From CAMEGH01 sp964513905 (GTDB taxonomy: Bacteria > Patescibacteriota > Saccharimonadia > Saccharimonadales > Saccharimonadaceae): 46,814 nucleotides of DNA. Positions 39,747 to 46,814 of the stretch are shown in pieces. The notes under the pieces were generated by a model. It searched no databases. It had not been told where the DNA came from and saw nothing but the letters and a program-made list of their open reading frames with translations. The stretch is taken from NCBI GenBank assembly GCA_964513905.1, contig CAZENS010000005.1, positions 1 to 46,814 on the forward strand, written 5' to 3'. Numbering within the stretch: position 1 is the first letter of the stretch; every line of letters begins with the position of its first letter. The translations under genes were made by a program, and so were the position numbers.

Positions 39747-41342
39747 ATGACAGAACTCTTAATAAACACGCCCCTACTTACTTTATTCGTTATCATCGCA
39801 CTCGGTTATGCACTTGGAAAAATCAGGATTGGAAACTTTTCACTTGGTGTTGCCGGTGCACTTTTTGCTGGAATTGCAATTAGTGCCTGGGAGCCAAAAC
39901 TTGCGCTACCATCTTTTATCCATACGTTAGGATTAGTAATGTTTGTATATACTACTGGTCTTGCGCTTGGCCCTACATTCTTTTCAACCATGAAAAAGTC
40001 TGGCCTTAGAGATAATATTTTTACATTTTCAATCATCTTTTCAGGGGCGGTCATATCTTTCCTTGCTGCCAAATATTTTGTTCTAGAAACTGGCATGGCA
40101 GCCGGTATGTACACGGGTATTTTTACAGTTACGCCCGCACTTGCTGGGGTACTTGAGGCAATGCCAAAAGGCTCGGTTGAACCAATCATTGGGTACTCTA
40201 TCGCCTATCCATTTAGTGTAATCGTATCATTATTATTGATTGGATTCTTTAGAAAACTATGGTCAATAGATAAGCAAGAAGCATCTGATACAGTATCCTC
40301 AATCGATCATTATACGGTTCGCTATACCCGAGACGAGCCTTGTGCCGTACGAGATGTACCAATGCTTTCTGACACTAACATTGCAATTAGTCGCCTATCA
40401 AAACGCGGAAAACTACGTGTCGCTAAGTCTACCGACATCATCGAAAAAGATAGCCTCGTTACAATCGTCGGTACGCAATCAGCTTCACGAAAAGCCGCCG
40501 CATGGATGGGAGAGCCTGCACCAGACGCAAAATCAGAATTAGAAAATACTCAGTTTGGATATCGACGTGTTTTCATCTCTAACAATAGCCTTGCTGGGCT
40601 TACAGTTAGCGGGCTGGAGCTAGACCGTAAATTTAACGTTATTATCACTAGGGTTCGACGTGGTGATGTCGATATGGTTGCGCACGACGACCTTGCTGTA
40701 GAGCCTGGCGATCGTCTTCGAATTGTTGGAAGACAAGACGACGTCAAGAAAGCGTCAAAATATCTTGGAGATTCATATCGACTTGCCTCTGAGATGAATG
40801 TATTTACCTTTGCAATCGGAATGGCAATCGGTATTGCCGTAGGATTCATATCAATTCCACTCCCGAACGGCACTGTTTTTCAGCTTGGTGCAGCCGGAGG
40901 AACAATCGTCGTAGCACTTATACTTGGTGCACTCCGACGAACAGGTAGCCTCGTATGGCAAATACCTTACAGCACCAACCATGCAATCAGGCAATTTGGG
41001 CTTGTAATGTTCCTTGCTGGCGTCGGAAGCCAAGCAGGTGGCTCGTTAGTCGATGCACTCTCTGATCCAAAAAGCTACATTGTTATGGCGCTCGCCTTTG
41101 GAATTTCAATCATAATCACGCTAATTATGATTATTGTTGGTTATAAATTTATGAAGATACCATACTCAAAACTCAGCGGAATGGTTGCTGCCATGAACAC
41201 GCAACCTGCTACGTTAGCCTTTGCAAATGACCAAACAAAGACCGATCAAGCAAATATTGGCTATGCGACCGTTTACCCAATGTCTCTTATTAGTAAGATC
41301 GTTATTGCACAAATTCTGTTAATAGCCCTAACAGCGTTATAA
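39747..41342 (+). CDS. AspT/YidE-type transporter with two TrkA-C domains
   Basis: 531 residues of the aspartate:alanine antiporter (AAE) family. Two sets of about five membrane helices (1-170 and 352-531) flank a cytoplasmic part with two TrkA-C-like domains (about 195-250 and 275-340; RVRRGDVDMVAHDDLAVEPGD). Typical sequence is LGLVMFVYTTGLALGPTFF and its internal repeat QFGLVMFLAGVGSQAGGS. The substrate is unknown; relatives exchange dicarboxylates or amino acids. It is divergent from nrdD. Confidence 0.85.
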   Translation: MTELLINTPLLTLFVIIALGYALGKIRIGNFSLGVAGALFAGIAISAWEPKLALPSFIHTLGLVMFVYTTGLALGPTFFSTMKKSGLRDNIFTFSIIFSGAVISFLAAKYFVLETGMAAGMYTGIFTVTPALAGVLEAMPKGSVEPIIGYSIAYPFSVIVSLLLIGFFRKLWSIDKQEASDTVSSIDHYTVRYTRDEPCAVRDVPMLSDTNIAISRLSKRGKLRVAKSTDIIEKDSLVTIVGTQSASRKAAAWMGEPAPDAKSELENTQFGYRRVFISNNSLAGLTVSGLELDRKFNVIITRVRRGDVDMVAHDDLAVEPGDRLRIVGRQDDVKKASKYLGDSYRLASEMNVFTFAIGMAIGIAVGFISIPLPNGTVFQLGAAGGTIVVALILGALRRTGSLVWQIPYSTNHAIRQFGLVMFLAGVGSQAGGSLVDALSDPKSYIVMALAFGISIIITLIMIIVGYKFMKIPYSKLSGMVAAMNTQPATLAFANDQTKTDQANIGYATVYPMSLISKIVIAQILLIALTAL

Positions 41343-41351
41343 AAAAGTAAA

Positions 41352-41373
41352 ACCCTGTATAAAAATACAGGGT
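41352..41373 (-). terminator. Terminator of the two small genes downstream of fusA
   Basis: Perfect 9-bp stem ACCCTGTAT / ATACAGGGT with a 4-nt loop; the minus strand continues TTTACTTTTTT. May also stop the + strand transporter. Confidence 0.8.
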
Positions 41374-41389
41374 AGAACCTTACGTAGCA

Positions 41390-41551
41390 TCAGTTCATAA
41401 CCAAACTGAGTACGATGACAAAGATGAAGAGAATGGGTGCGGTGCTAACGCCCATAATATTTATTAGCACACCAAACTGCTCATCGCTCATATTCGTCAT
41501 GTGCTTGCGCCAACTTTGATTACGAGCTGTTTTTGATTTGTGCTCTGCCAT
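41390..41551 (-). CDS. Small single-span membrane protein
   Basis: 53 residues starting at 41551, where GGAGG lies 8 nt before the ATG. A polar basic N-terminal half (MAEHKSKTARNQSWRKHM) precedes one hydrophobic segment (about 30-52; APILFIFVIVLSLVM). A longer frame from 41647 overlaps the previous gene and is not preferred. No family recognised. Probably cotranscribed with the 85-aa gene upstream. Confidence 0.6.
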   Translation of the reverse strand: MAEHKSKTARNQSWRKHMTNMSDEQFGVLINIMGVSTAPILFIFVIVLSLVMN

Positions 41552-41579
41552 ATTGCGCCTCCCTACGTAAAATCGTGGT

Positions 41580-41837
41580 TTACTGCATGAATGTTCCGTT
41601 TCGAATACGATCGAGACGGACCTTTTGCTTGCGAATGTCTCGATCAATCTGCCTGGCAGTTTTTACATACTGTAGGCGCCGATCGGCCAACAACTCTTGC
41701 GAATAGGGCGAAGAAATTCGCAACGATTGAAGAAGATACATGAAGTCATTCATTCTCCTCTTTCGCTCAAGTCTATGAATCTCTTGCCTGATGCAAGACG
41801 TGTCTTTTGCAAGCCTGCGAACATTATAGCGATACAT
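41580..41837 (-). CDS. Small basic coiled-coil protein
   Basis: 85 residues, strongly basic, with heptad-like helices (IRQEIHRLERKRRMNDFMYLL; RQIDRDIRKQKVRLDRI). No membrane segment. AGAGGTGA lies 3 nt before the ATG. Promoter TTTACT, 17 nt, TATAAT (41876-41904). It could bind nucleic acid or a partner protein; nothing more can be said. Confidence 0.62.
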   Translation of the reverse strand: MYRYNVRRLAKDTSCIRQEIHRLERKRRMNDFMYLLQSLRISSPYSQELLADRRLQYVKTARQIDRDIRKQKVRLDRIRNGTFMQ

Positions 41838-41875
41838 CGATCACCTCTCTTGTTGACGTTAAGGTTCTGTTACTT

Positions 41876-41904
41876 ATTATATAATCTATAATTAATAAAG
41901 TAAA
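41876..41904 (-). promoter_or_regulatory. Promoter of the 85-aa/53-aa gene pair
   Basis: On the minus strand TTTACT (41899-41904), 17-nt spacer, TATAAT (41876-41881). The -35 directly follows the fusA terminator stem and uses its T-run. Confidence 0.6.
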
Positions 41905-41926
41905 CACCTCCGGTACCTAGGAGGTG
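41905..41926 (-). terminator. fusA terminator
   Basis: Perfect 7-bp stem CACCTCC / GGAGGTG, 8-nt loop, followed by TTTACTTT on the minus strand. Confidence 0.75.
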
Positions 41927-41949
41927 CTTACTATTATCTGTATATCGAA

Positions 41950-44040
41950 TTACTTGCTGCGCTTTTCGATAATTTCTTGCGCAACGTTTGGTGGTACTTC
42001 TTCGTACTGCGCAAGCTCCATGGTGCTGGCTGCACGCCCCTGGCTCATACTGCGAAGGTCGTTGGTGTAGCCAAACATACTTGCAAGCGGTACAAAGCCT
42101 CGAATCAACTTAGCGCCACCCTGAAGGTCTTCCATGGCATCAATTCGGCCACGGCGAGAGTTAAGGTCACCGATTACATCACCCATAAACTCCTCTGGGG
42201 TTGTTACTTCAACCTTCATTACTGGCTCAAGCAAGATTGGTGTGGCCTTCTTAATACCTTCACGAGTAGCCAAAGCACCCGCCAAGCTAAAGGCAAGCTC
42301 AGATGAGTCAACATCGTGATAGCTACCGTCATAAAGCGTCGCCTTAACATCAACCACTGGGTAGCCAGCAATCACACCACCTTCAAGCGTTTCCTTGATA
42401 CCCTTCTGCACAGCTGGGCGATATTCCTGCGGAACGACACCACCCTTAATTTCATCGATAAATTCAAAGCCTTTACCAGTTTCGTTTGCTTCAAAGCGAA
42501 CCCAAACATCACCGTACTGACCACGACCACCGGACTGCTTAGCATGCTTACCTTGCACTTCGGCTTTACCTTTAATCGTCTCACGGAAGGCTACTTGTGG
42601 CTCGCCGATATTAGCTTCAACGTTAAACTCTCGCTTCATGCGGTCAATCAAGATATCGAGGTGAAGCTCACCCATACCGCTCATAATCGTCTGACCAGTT
42701 TCTTCATCGGTATGAATACGGAAAGTTGGGTCTTCTTCAGCGAGACGCTGCAACGCAATACCCATCTTTTCTTGATCGGCTTTAGTTTTTGGCTCAACTG
42801 CAATCGAAACCGGTGGATCTGGGAACTCAATGCTCTCAAGTACGATTGGCTTTGCAAGATCGCACAATGTAGCGCCAGTTGTTGTATCTTTCAGGCCAAC
42901 TACCGCTGCAATGTCACCTGCTTCAATTGCGTCAATATCTTCACGTTTATCGGCGTGCATTCGAACGATTCTTCCAACTCGCTCCTTCTTGCCAGTCATG
43001 CTATTAAATACATAGCTACCAGCCGTTAGTTTTCCGCTATAAACACGCACAAAAATCAACTTACCAACAAATGGGTCGGTTGCAATCTTAAATGCTAGTC
43101 CGGCCAGTGGTTCAGAAGTTGATGGCTTGCGCTCAATCTCGTCGCCGCTCTTCGGATCAGTCCCCCAAATAGCATCTACGTCAAGTGGACTTGGAAGGTA
43201 GTCGGTTACAAGGTCGAGCACCTTTTCTACAATTACACCACGTCCGTCACCACCGGTAACAAGGAAGAAATCACCAGCAAGTACTCGCTTGCGTAGCGCA
43301 GTCTTTAGCTCATCGATACTAATTGCATCTTCGCCGCCCTCAAAGAACTTCTCCATCAGTGTGTCATCTGCTTCAACAGCAGCCTCAACAAGTAGCGATC
43401 GAGCGTTCTTTGCCTTCTCTTGCATATCTGCAGGAATTTCACCAACTTGTAGCTCATGATCAGAATAATCACCGTAGGTGTACGCCTTCATGTCAATTAG
43501 ATCAACAACGCCGTTGATATCTTTTTCGAATCCAATTGGGAGGTGAATTGGCAATGCATGCTTACTCAATCGAGTTCGAATCGTTTCAAGCGATTTGTAA
43601 AAATCTCCGCCTGTTTGATTAATTTTATTAATAAAGCAAACACGAGGCACGCCATACTTATTAGCCTGGCGCCATACGGTTTCGGTCTGAGCTTCTACGC
43701 CCATCTTGCCGTCAAACACCGTAACAGCACCGTCGAGCACGCGCAGTGAACGCTCAACTTCAGCGGTAAAGTCGATGTGTCCTGGTGTGTCGATAATGTT
43801 AACCTTGTGGTCTTTCCAGAAACAGGTCACCGCTGCAGACGTAATGGTGATACCACGCTCTTTCTCCTGGCTCATCCAGTCAGTCGTTGCGCCGTCGCCG
43901 TCGCCCTTTACCACACCAATTTTGTGTGTTAAACCTGTGCGGTACAAAATACCTTCGGTTGTGGTTGTTTTACCTGCGTCGATGTGCGCAATAATACCAA
44001 TGTTTCGGTATTTATCTAGGCCAATATTCTTTTGTGCCAT
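41950..44040 (-). CDS. fusA: Elongation factor G
   Basis: 696 residues, the translocation GTPase. G1 is AHIDAGKTTTTE, switch I ends EKERGITITSA, G3 is DTPGHIDFT, and G4 is NKINQTGGDF. Domain IV shows GGRGQYGDVWV and the C-terminal domain V shows MEDLQGGAKLIRGFVPLASMFGY. Usual length. The neighbouring rpsG and rpsL show the str operon, but a 679-aa unknown gene is inserted between rpsG and fusA. Confidence 0.97.
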   Translation of the reverse strand: MAQKNIGLDKYRNIGIIAHIDAGKTTTTEGILYRTGLTHKIGVVKGDGDGATTDWMSQEKERGITITSAAVTCFWKDHKVNIIDTPGHIDFTAEVERSLRVLDGAVTVFDGKMGVEAQTETVWRQANKYGVPRVCFINKINQTGGDFYKSLETIRTRLSKHALPIHLPIGFEKDINGVVDLIDMKAYTYGDYSDHELQVGEIPADMQEKAKNARSLLVEAAVEADDTLMEKFFEGGEDAISIDELKTALRKRVLAGDFFLVTGGDGRGVIVEKVLDLVTDYLPSPLDVDAIWGTDPKSGDEIERKPSTSEPLAGLAFKIATDPFVGKLIFVRVYSGKLTAGSYVFNSMTGKKERVGRIVRMHADKREDIDAIEAGDIAAVVGLKDTTTGATLCDLAKPIVLESIEFPDPPVSIAVEPKTKADQEKMGIALQRLAEEDPTFRIHTDEETGQTIMSGMGELHLDILIDRMKREFNVEANIGEPQVAFRETIKGKAEVQGKHAKQSGGRGQYGDVWVRFEANETGKGFEFIDEIKGGVVPQEYRPAVQKGIKETLEGGVIAGYPVVDVKATLYDGSYHDVDSSELAFSLAGALATREGIKKATPILLEPVMKVEVTTPEEFMGDVIGDLNSRRGRIDAMEDLQGGAKLIRGFVPLASMFGYTNDLRSMSQGRAASTMELAQYEEVPPNVAQEIIEKRSK

Positions 44041-44138
44041 ACGTCTTCAAAATCCTTTACTTCGTTATACTTAGTTCTTTACTATTTTTTTACATAAATA
44101 AAGAACGCCTTAGTAGTATTTTACCAGATTAGGCCAGC

Positions 44139-46178
44139 TTACGCCAGACTTTTGTTCGCTACTACCGAAAGACTTACCATCGTAGAAAGCGGAATTTTCT
44201 GCACCCCCTCGTCCCCCATATCTACATGAAACTCTATATCATCATTTGTTTCGTTAACAGAAACCGATACAAGGTCTAGGGCTGTCATATATTCGATCGC
44301 CACCCCATCTTCTGACGACCTTTGCAAAATATTTACTTCATACGAACAGTATGGCCCAACGCTTTCAAGCATCATGTCAGAACAAGCTGCAATATTCTCT
44401 GAGGCGAGCACAGCCTGTATTTCTTTATCTGTAGGCTGAAATATCGTATCACCTTCCTCTGTGTTGTCCAAAGCGCTGTAATTGAATACATCAATATACG
44501 ACTTAATAAAGCCGTACACATCCGAGTCTTTGCCGAATCTTTCTTTAGCTTTCTCGGCTACTTGCTCTCTTATACGTATTTGGTCGAGGCCTATGATTTT
44601 AGGTGCTGACTCCATGTCGCGCACTTTTACGTATTTGATTTCTCGTATCGTACTCTGCATATAGCCAAAAGGCATGATACCCTCACCTTCTACGTCCATA
44701 TTATTATTTTGTCCTATAAATTCACTGCCCGCCGGGCTAACTAACGCCAAGTAGTACTCGCTTTGCACACTATCCTCATCCTCAGTACCCAACTTTACTA
44801 TGCCCCCGTACAGCCCAACCACAGTATCAAGCTCTCTTCCGTATATGACCTCTTCGTTTTCAAAATCAGCTCTTATTATGCCTCTGCCAGAATATGCAAG
44901 CAGCATTCCACTCAAGTCACCACCCAGTTGCTTACTCGTTTGCTCAACGTATTCACATACCTCGCCATATTCCTGCAATACCCTCTCATCGCTCAAATCC
45001 ATACGAGTTGTTGATTTGGCATAATCAATAAGTCTATCGAGGACATCTTCACTTGCGCTCAGCTGCTCTTTCGCTAAAGCCACTTTTTTCTCGGAGTCTG
45101 CAGCTTCATCGATTGCAATATCATCTTCCTCCAAAATATATTGACTTACTATCATTCGCTCACTATCTGGGTTTTCTACTTCGGCAACATCGCTCCCGGA
45201 TATAAAATCAAGGTTCTTTAGGCGATTAGATTCCACTCGATCGATACTCTCTAGTGGAATACGCAGCTCCACATACCCATCGTGAGCATCAGGCCGACCA
45301 ACTTTCATTTCAAGCTCTGGATTGAATATAACAGCCTTATCTTCATGCCGTTCCTCCATGGCAATAGCATGGATGTCTGCAGTCATCTCCACGTCATCTT
45401 TCGTAAACCTAGGAGAGAAATCACCATATCTGCTTCTAACCGAAAATCCTCCAGAAAATGCTACGGTATGCGTTGCGCTATCAAGATTAGCTAATTTTGT
45501 TGCACACCTTCCTAGTTGCAAGGCTACCTCGTCTACATTATCCTTTAATTTTTTTACATCGATAGATATATTCATAGACCGTAGCTCTTCTACCAATTCA
45601 GCGGCTGTTTCACACGCCTCTAGCCGCCAAAGCTGCTCAGCTACTTCTGGGTAAAATGCCTCTACTTCTTTTATAATATCTATGGCAAATTTTTCCTGCG
45701 GTTGAATTTGTATAATGTCATCTATATAAGTACGATACCTATTGCCAAACTCATCCTCGATGGAAATCTGACTAAGAACTTCACCCTCAACTCCGGCAAC
45801 ACCAATCTCCGAAATTGAAAAATTACAATTTTCTGACACCTCAACATACTCACCACGATCGTCAGAGCCGTGCACTACATCGGTATCATCTTTCTGATCA
45901 TGAAATAAGTCCACCAAGGCAGCGGGTGTATCATCGGGGTGCTTTCGTATCTTAGTCGATATTTCTACTGGCCCATAGCACTCATCAGCTCGCCACTCAA
46001 TAAAGTCACGAATCTCGTCATCTAAAATTTCAGCATACTCCGAATCTCTATAACACTCAGCCTCGTACTCTTTTATCTTTTTAAAAAGTTCGTAGTAAGC
46101 ACCGCCAAGCATCTCCATCTTGGCATACTCATCAATACTATTATATTCATTGGAGTTTCCGCTGTTCACTTCATTCAT
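44139..46178 (-). CDS. Large acidic protein of unknown function inside the str operon
   Basis: 679 residues, very rich in Asp and Glu, with no signal peptide, membrane span or motif that I recognise. Residues 10-60 and about 380-420 look helical; two beta-rich stretches (about 95-150 and 245-330) resemble each other in style, each with GxYVE/GYVEL-type strands. The start at 46178 is chosen because TACTAT lies 9 nt upstream and there is no ribosome site for the in-frame ATG at 46217. A terminator separates it from rpsG, so it is an independent unit on the same strand. Confidence 0.7.
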   Translation of the reverse strand: MNEVNSGNSNEYNSIDEYAKMEMLGGAYYELFKKIKEYEAECYRDSEYAEILDDEIRDFIEWRADECYGPVEISTKIRKHPDDTPAALVDLFHDQKDDTDVVHGSDDRGEYVEVSENCNFSISEIGVAGVEGEVLSQISIEDEFGNRYRTYIDDIIQIQPQEKFAIDIIKEVEAFYPEVAEQLWRLEACETAAELVEELRSMNISIDVKKLKDNVDEVALQLGRCATKLANLDSATHTVAFSGGFSVRSRYGDFSPRFTKDDVEMTADIHAIAMEERHEDKAVIFNPELEMKVGRPDAHDGYVELRIPLESIDRVESNRLKNLDFISGSDVAEVENPDSERMIVSQYILEEDDIAIDEAADSEKKVALAKEQLSASEDVLDRLIDYAKSTTRMDLSDERVLQEYGEVCEYVEQTSKQLGGDLSGMLLAYSGRGIIRADFENEEVIYGRELDTVVGLYGGIVKLGTEDEDSVQSEYYLALVSPAGSEFIGQNNNMDVEGEGIMPFGYMQSTIREIKYVKVRDMESAPKIIGLDQIRIREQVAEKAKERFGKDSDVYGFIKSYIDVFNYSALDNTEEGDTIFQPTDKEIQAVLASENIAACSDMMLESVGPYCSYEVNILQRSSEDGVAIEYMTALDLVSVSVNETNDDIEFHVDMGDEGVQKIPLSTMVSLSVVANKSLA

Positions 46179-46187
46179 GGTTTTTGT

Positions 46188-46193
46188 ATAGTA
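46188..46193 (-). promoter_or_regulatory. -10 element before the 679-aa gene
   Basis: TACTAT on the minus strand, 9 nt from the ATG. Confidence 0.4.
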
Positions 46194-46252
46194 GCACCAA
46201 GTATGCTTGTTCGGCAATCATAAGCTTTTATTCGGTCAATTATCGTACATAC

Positions 46253-46283
46253 AAAATAGGCCCGAATACAGGGCCTATTTTTA
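46253..46283 (-). terminator. rpsL-rpsG terminator
   Basis: Perfect 11-bp stem AAAATAGGCCC / GGGCCTATTTT with a 7-nt loop, with T-runs on both sides, 20 nt after the rpsG stop. Confidence 0.88.
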
Positions 46284-46302
46284 ATTCGAAGATGTAATTG
46301 TA

Positions 46303-46782
46303 TTATCCGCGAGCAAAATGAGCAAATGCACGGTTTGCTTCTGCCATCTTGTGGGTATCTTCCTTCTTCTTGAACGCTGCACCAGCTTCGTTGTATGCAT
46401 CAACAATTTCAAGTGCTAGGCGCTGAGAGTACGGCATGCCGCTACGAGCTCGCGCAGACTGCACAAGCCAGCTAAACGCATAGTGTAGCTGTCGGTGACC
46501 CTGAACGGGGAACGGAATTTGGTAGTTTGCTCCACCAACACGACGGCTCTTCACCTCAAAGTTTGGAGAAACATTCTTTAGTGCTTTCTCGAATACCTCT
46601 AGTGGATCTTCGCTATCGCACTTCTTTGCAGCCTGCTCTAGTGCGGCATAAACCGCACGTTCAGCAGTCAGCTTTTTACCGTCCAGCATACTCTTGTTGA
46701 TAAGTCGCTGCACCAACACGCTCTGATACTTACGATCAGGTTGCAATGTTCGCTGAAGCTTTTTTGTAACTTTACGAGGCAT
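46303..46782 (-). CDS. rpsG: 30S ribosomal protein S7
   Basis: 159 residues, opening MPRKVTKKLQRTLQPDRKY, with AVYAALEQAAKK, VGGANYQIPFPV and the C-terminal HKMAEANRAFAHFARG. Its ATG shares its first base with the rpsL stop codon (TAATG), so the two are coupled. Confidence 0.96.
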   Translation of the reverse strand: MPRKVTKKLQRTLQPDRKYQSVLVQRLINKSMLDGKKLTAERAVYAALEQAAKKCDSEDPLEVFEKALKNVSPNFEVKSRRVGGANYQIPFPVQGHRQLHYAFSWLVQSARARSGMPYSQRLALEIVDAYNEAGAAFKKKEDTHKMAEANRAFAHFARG

Positions 46783-46814
46783 TACTTCTTATCCTCCTTC
46801 TTAGCGCCGTATTT
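46782..46814 (-). CDS. rpsL: 30S ribosomal protein S12, last codons only
   Basis: Ten codons and a TAA stop are visible (KYGAKKEDKK), matching the S12 C-terminus YGAK. The rest lies beyond the right edge. Position before rpsG confirms it. Confidence 0.8.
   Translation of the reverse strand, partial: KYGAKKEDKK

Noticed and set aside
42316..43029. 237-aa open frame antisense to fusA
   Set aside because: Composition is typical of an antisense shadow; fusA is intact on the other strand.
1..46814. CRISPR arrays, insertion sequences and integrases
   Set aside because: No spaced direct repeats, transposase or integrase-like proteins were seen; the only exact long repeat is the 55-nt contig-end duplication.

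Overview
The window looks like a chromosomal piece of a Candidatus Saccharibacteria (TM7) type member of the Candidate Phyla Radiation. The S10-spc-alpha ribosomal superoperon is complete except that rpmD (L30) is missing between rpsE and rplO. adk and map are absent between secY and infA. Ribosomal proteins are compact, and L33, L36, S14 and S4 are all Cys-free. TGA is used as a stop (trpS, nrdG, the FNR-like gene and the first glycosyltransferase all end in TGA), which argues against the code-25 lineages. The assignment is an inference from gene content and order, not from a search.

Layout. 1-4494 (+): an alpha-glucan cluster (GT4 glycosyltransferase, GH57, GH15-like protein, an unknown His-rich protein), with start/stop overlap or short spacing throughout. 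4540-7419: rpmG, a YajQ-family gene, three tRNAs (Thr-GGT, Tyr-GTA, Thr-TGT), a GC-rich orphan gene with a long structured leader, and two small unknown genes. 7554-12025 (-): TPR protein, DNA polymerase III delta'-like gene, RluA-type pseudouridine synthase, trpS, alpha/beta hydrolase. 12084-27265 (-): from upstream to downstream rplC-D-W-B, rpsS, rplV, rpsC, rplP, rpmC, rpsQ, rplN-X-E, rpsN, rpsH, rplF-R, rpsE, rplO, secY, a class E-like sortase, infA, rpmJ, rpsM-K-D, rpoA, rplQ, rplM, rpsI. secY carries a 100-N gap that is an assembly artefact. 27500-28743: three small orphan genes between rplC and rpsJ. 28849-31556 (-): rpsJ, L-lactate dehydrogenase, tuf. 31765-36295: another GC-rich orphan gene, a ClpB lacking its N domain under a perfect CIRCE operator, and a ThrE-type exporter. 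35870-39500 (-): an anaerobic ribonucleotide reductase operon (nrdD, nrdG, an FNR-like flavoprotein, a four-Cys small protein) whose promoter carries two NrdR-like boxes. 39747-41342: an AspT/YidE-type transporter. 41390-46814 (-): two small genes, fusA, a 679-residue acidic unknown protein, rpsG and the last codons of rpsL.

The genes fit a small fermentative, host-associated cell: strong investment in translation, a lactate-forming dehydrogenase, oxygen-independent dNTP synthesis, glucan turnover and surface-protein anchoring. The most unusual signals are: (i) GC-rich small orphan genes, each packaged with a near-consensus promoter, strong Shine-Dalgarno and terminator and placed at the edges of conserved operons; (ii) a 160-nt structured leader in front of one of them; (iii) many genes with an extended -10 only 6-11 nt before the ATG, suggesting leaderless mRNAs; (iv) the nrdD-nrdG-FNR-Cys4 operon, which may encode its own electron chain for radical activation; (v) the large acidic unknown gene inside the str operon.
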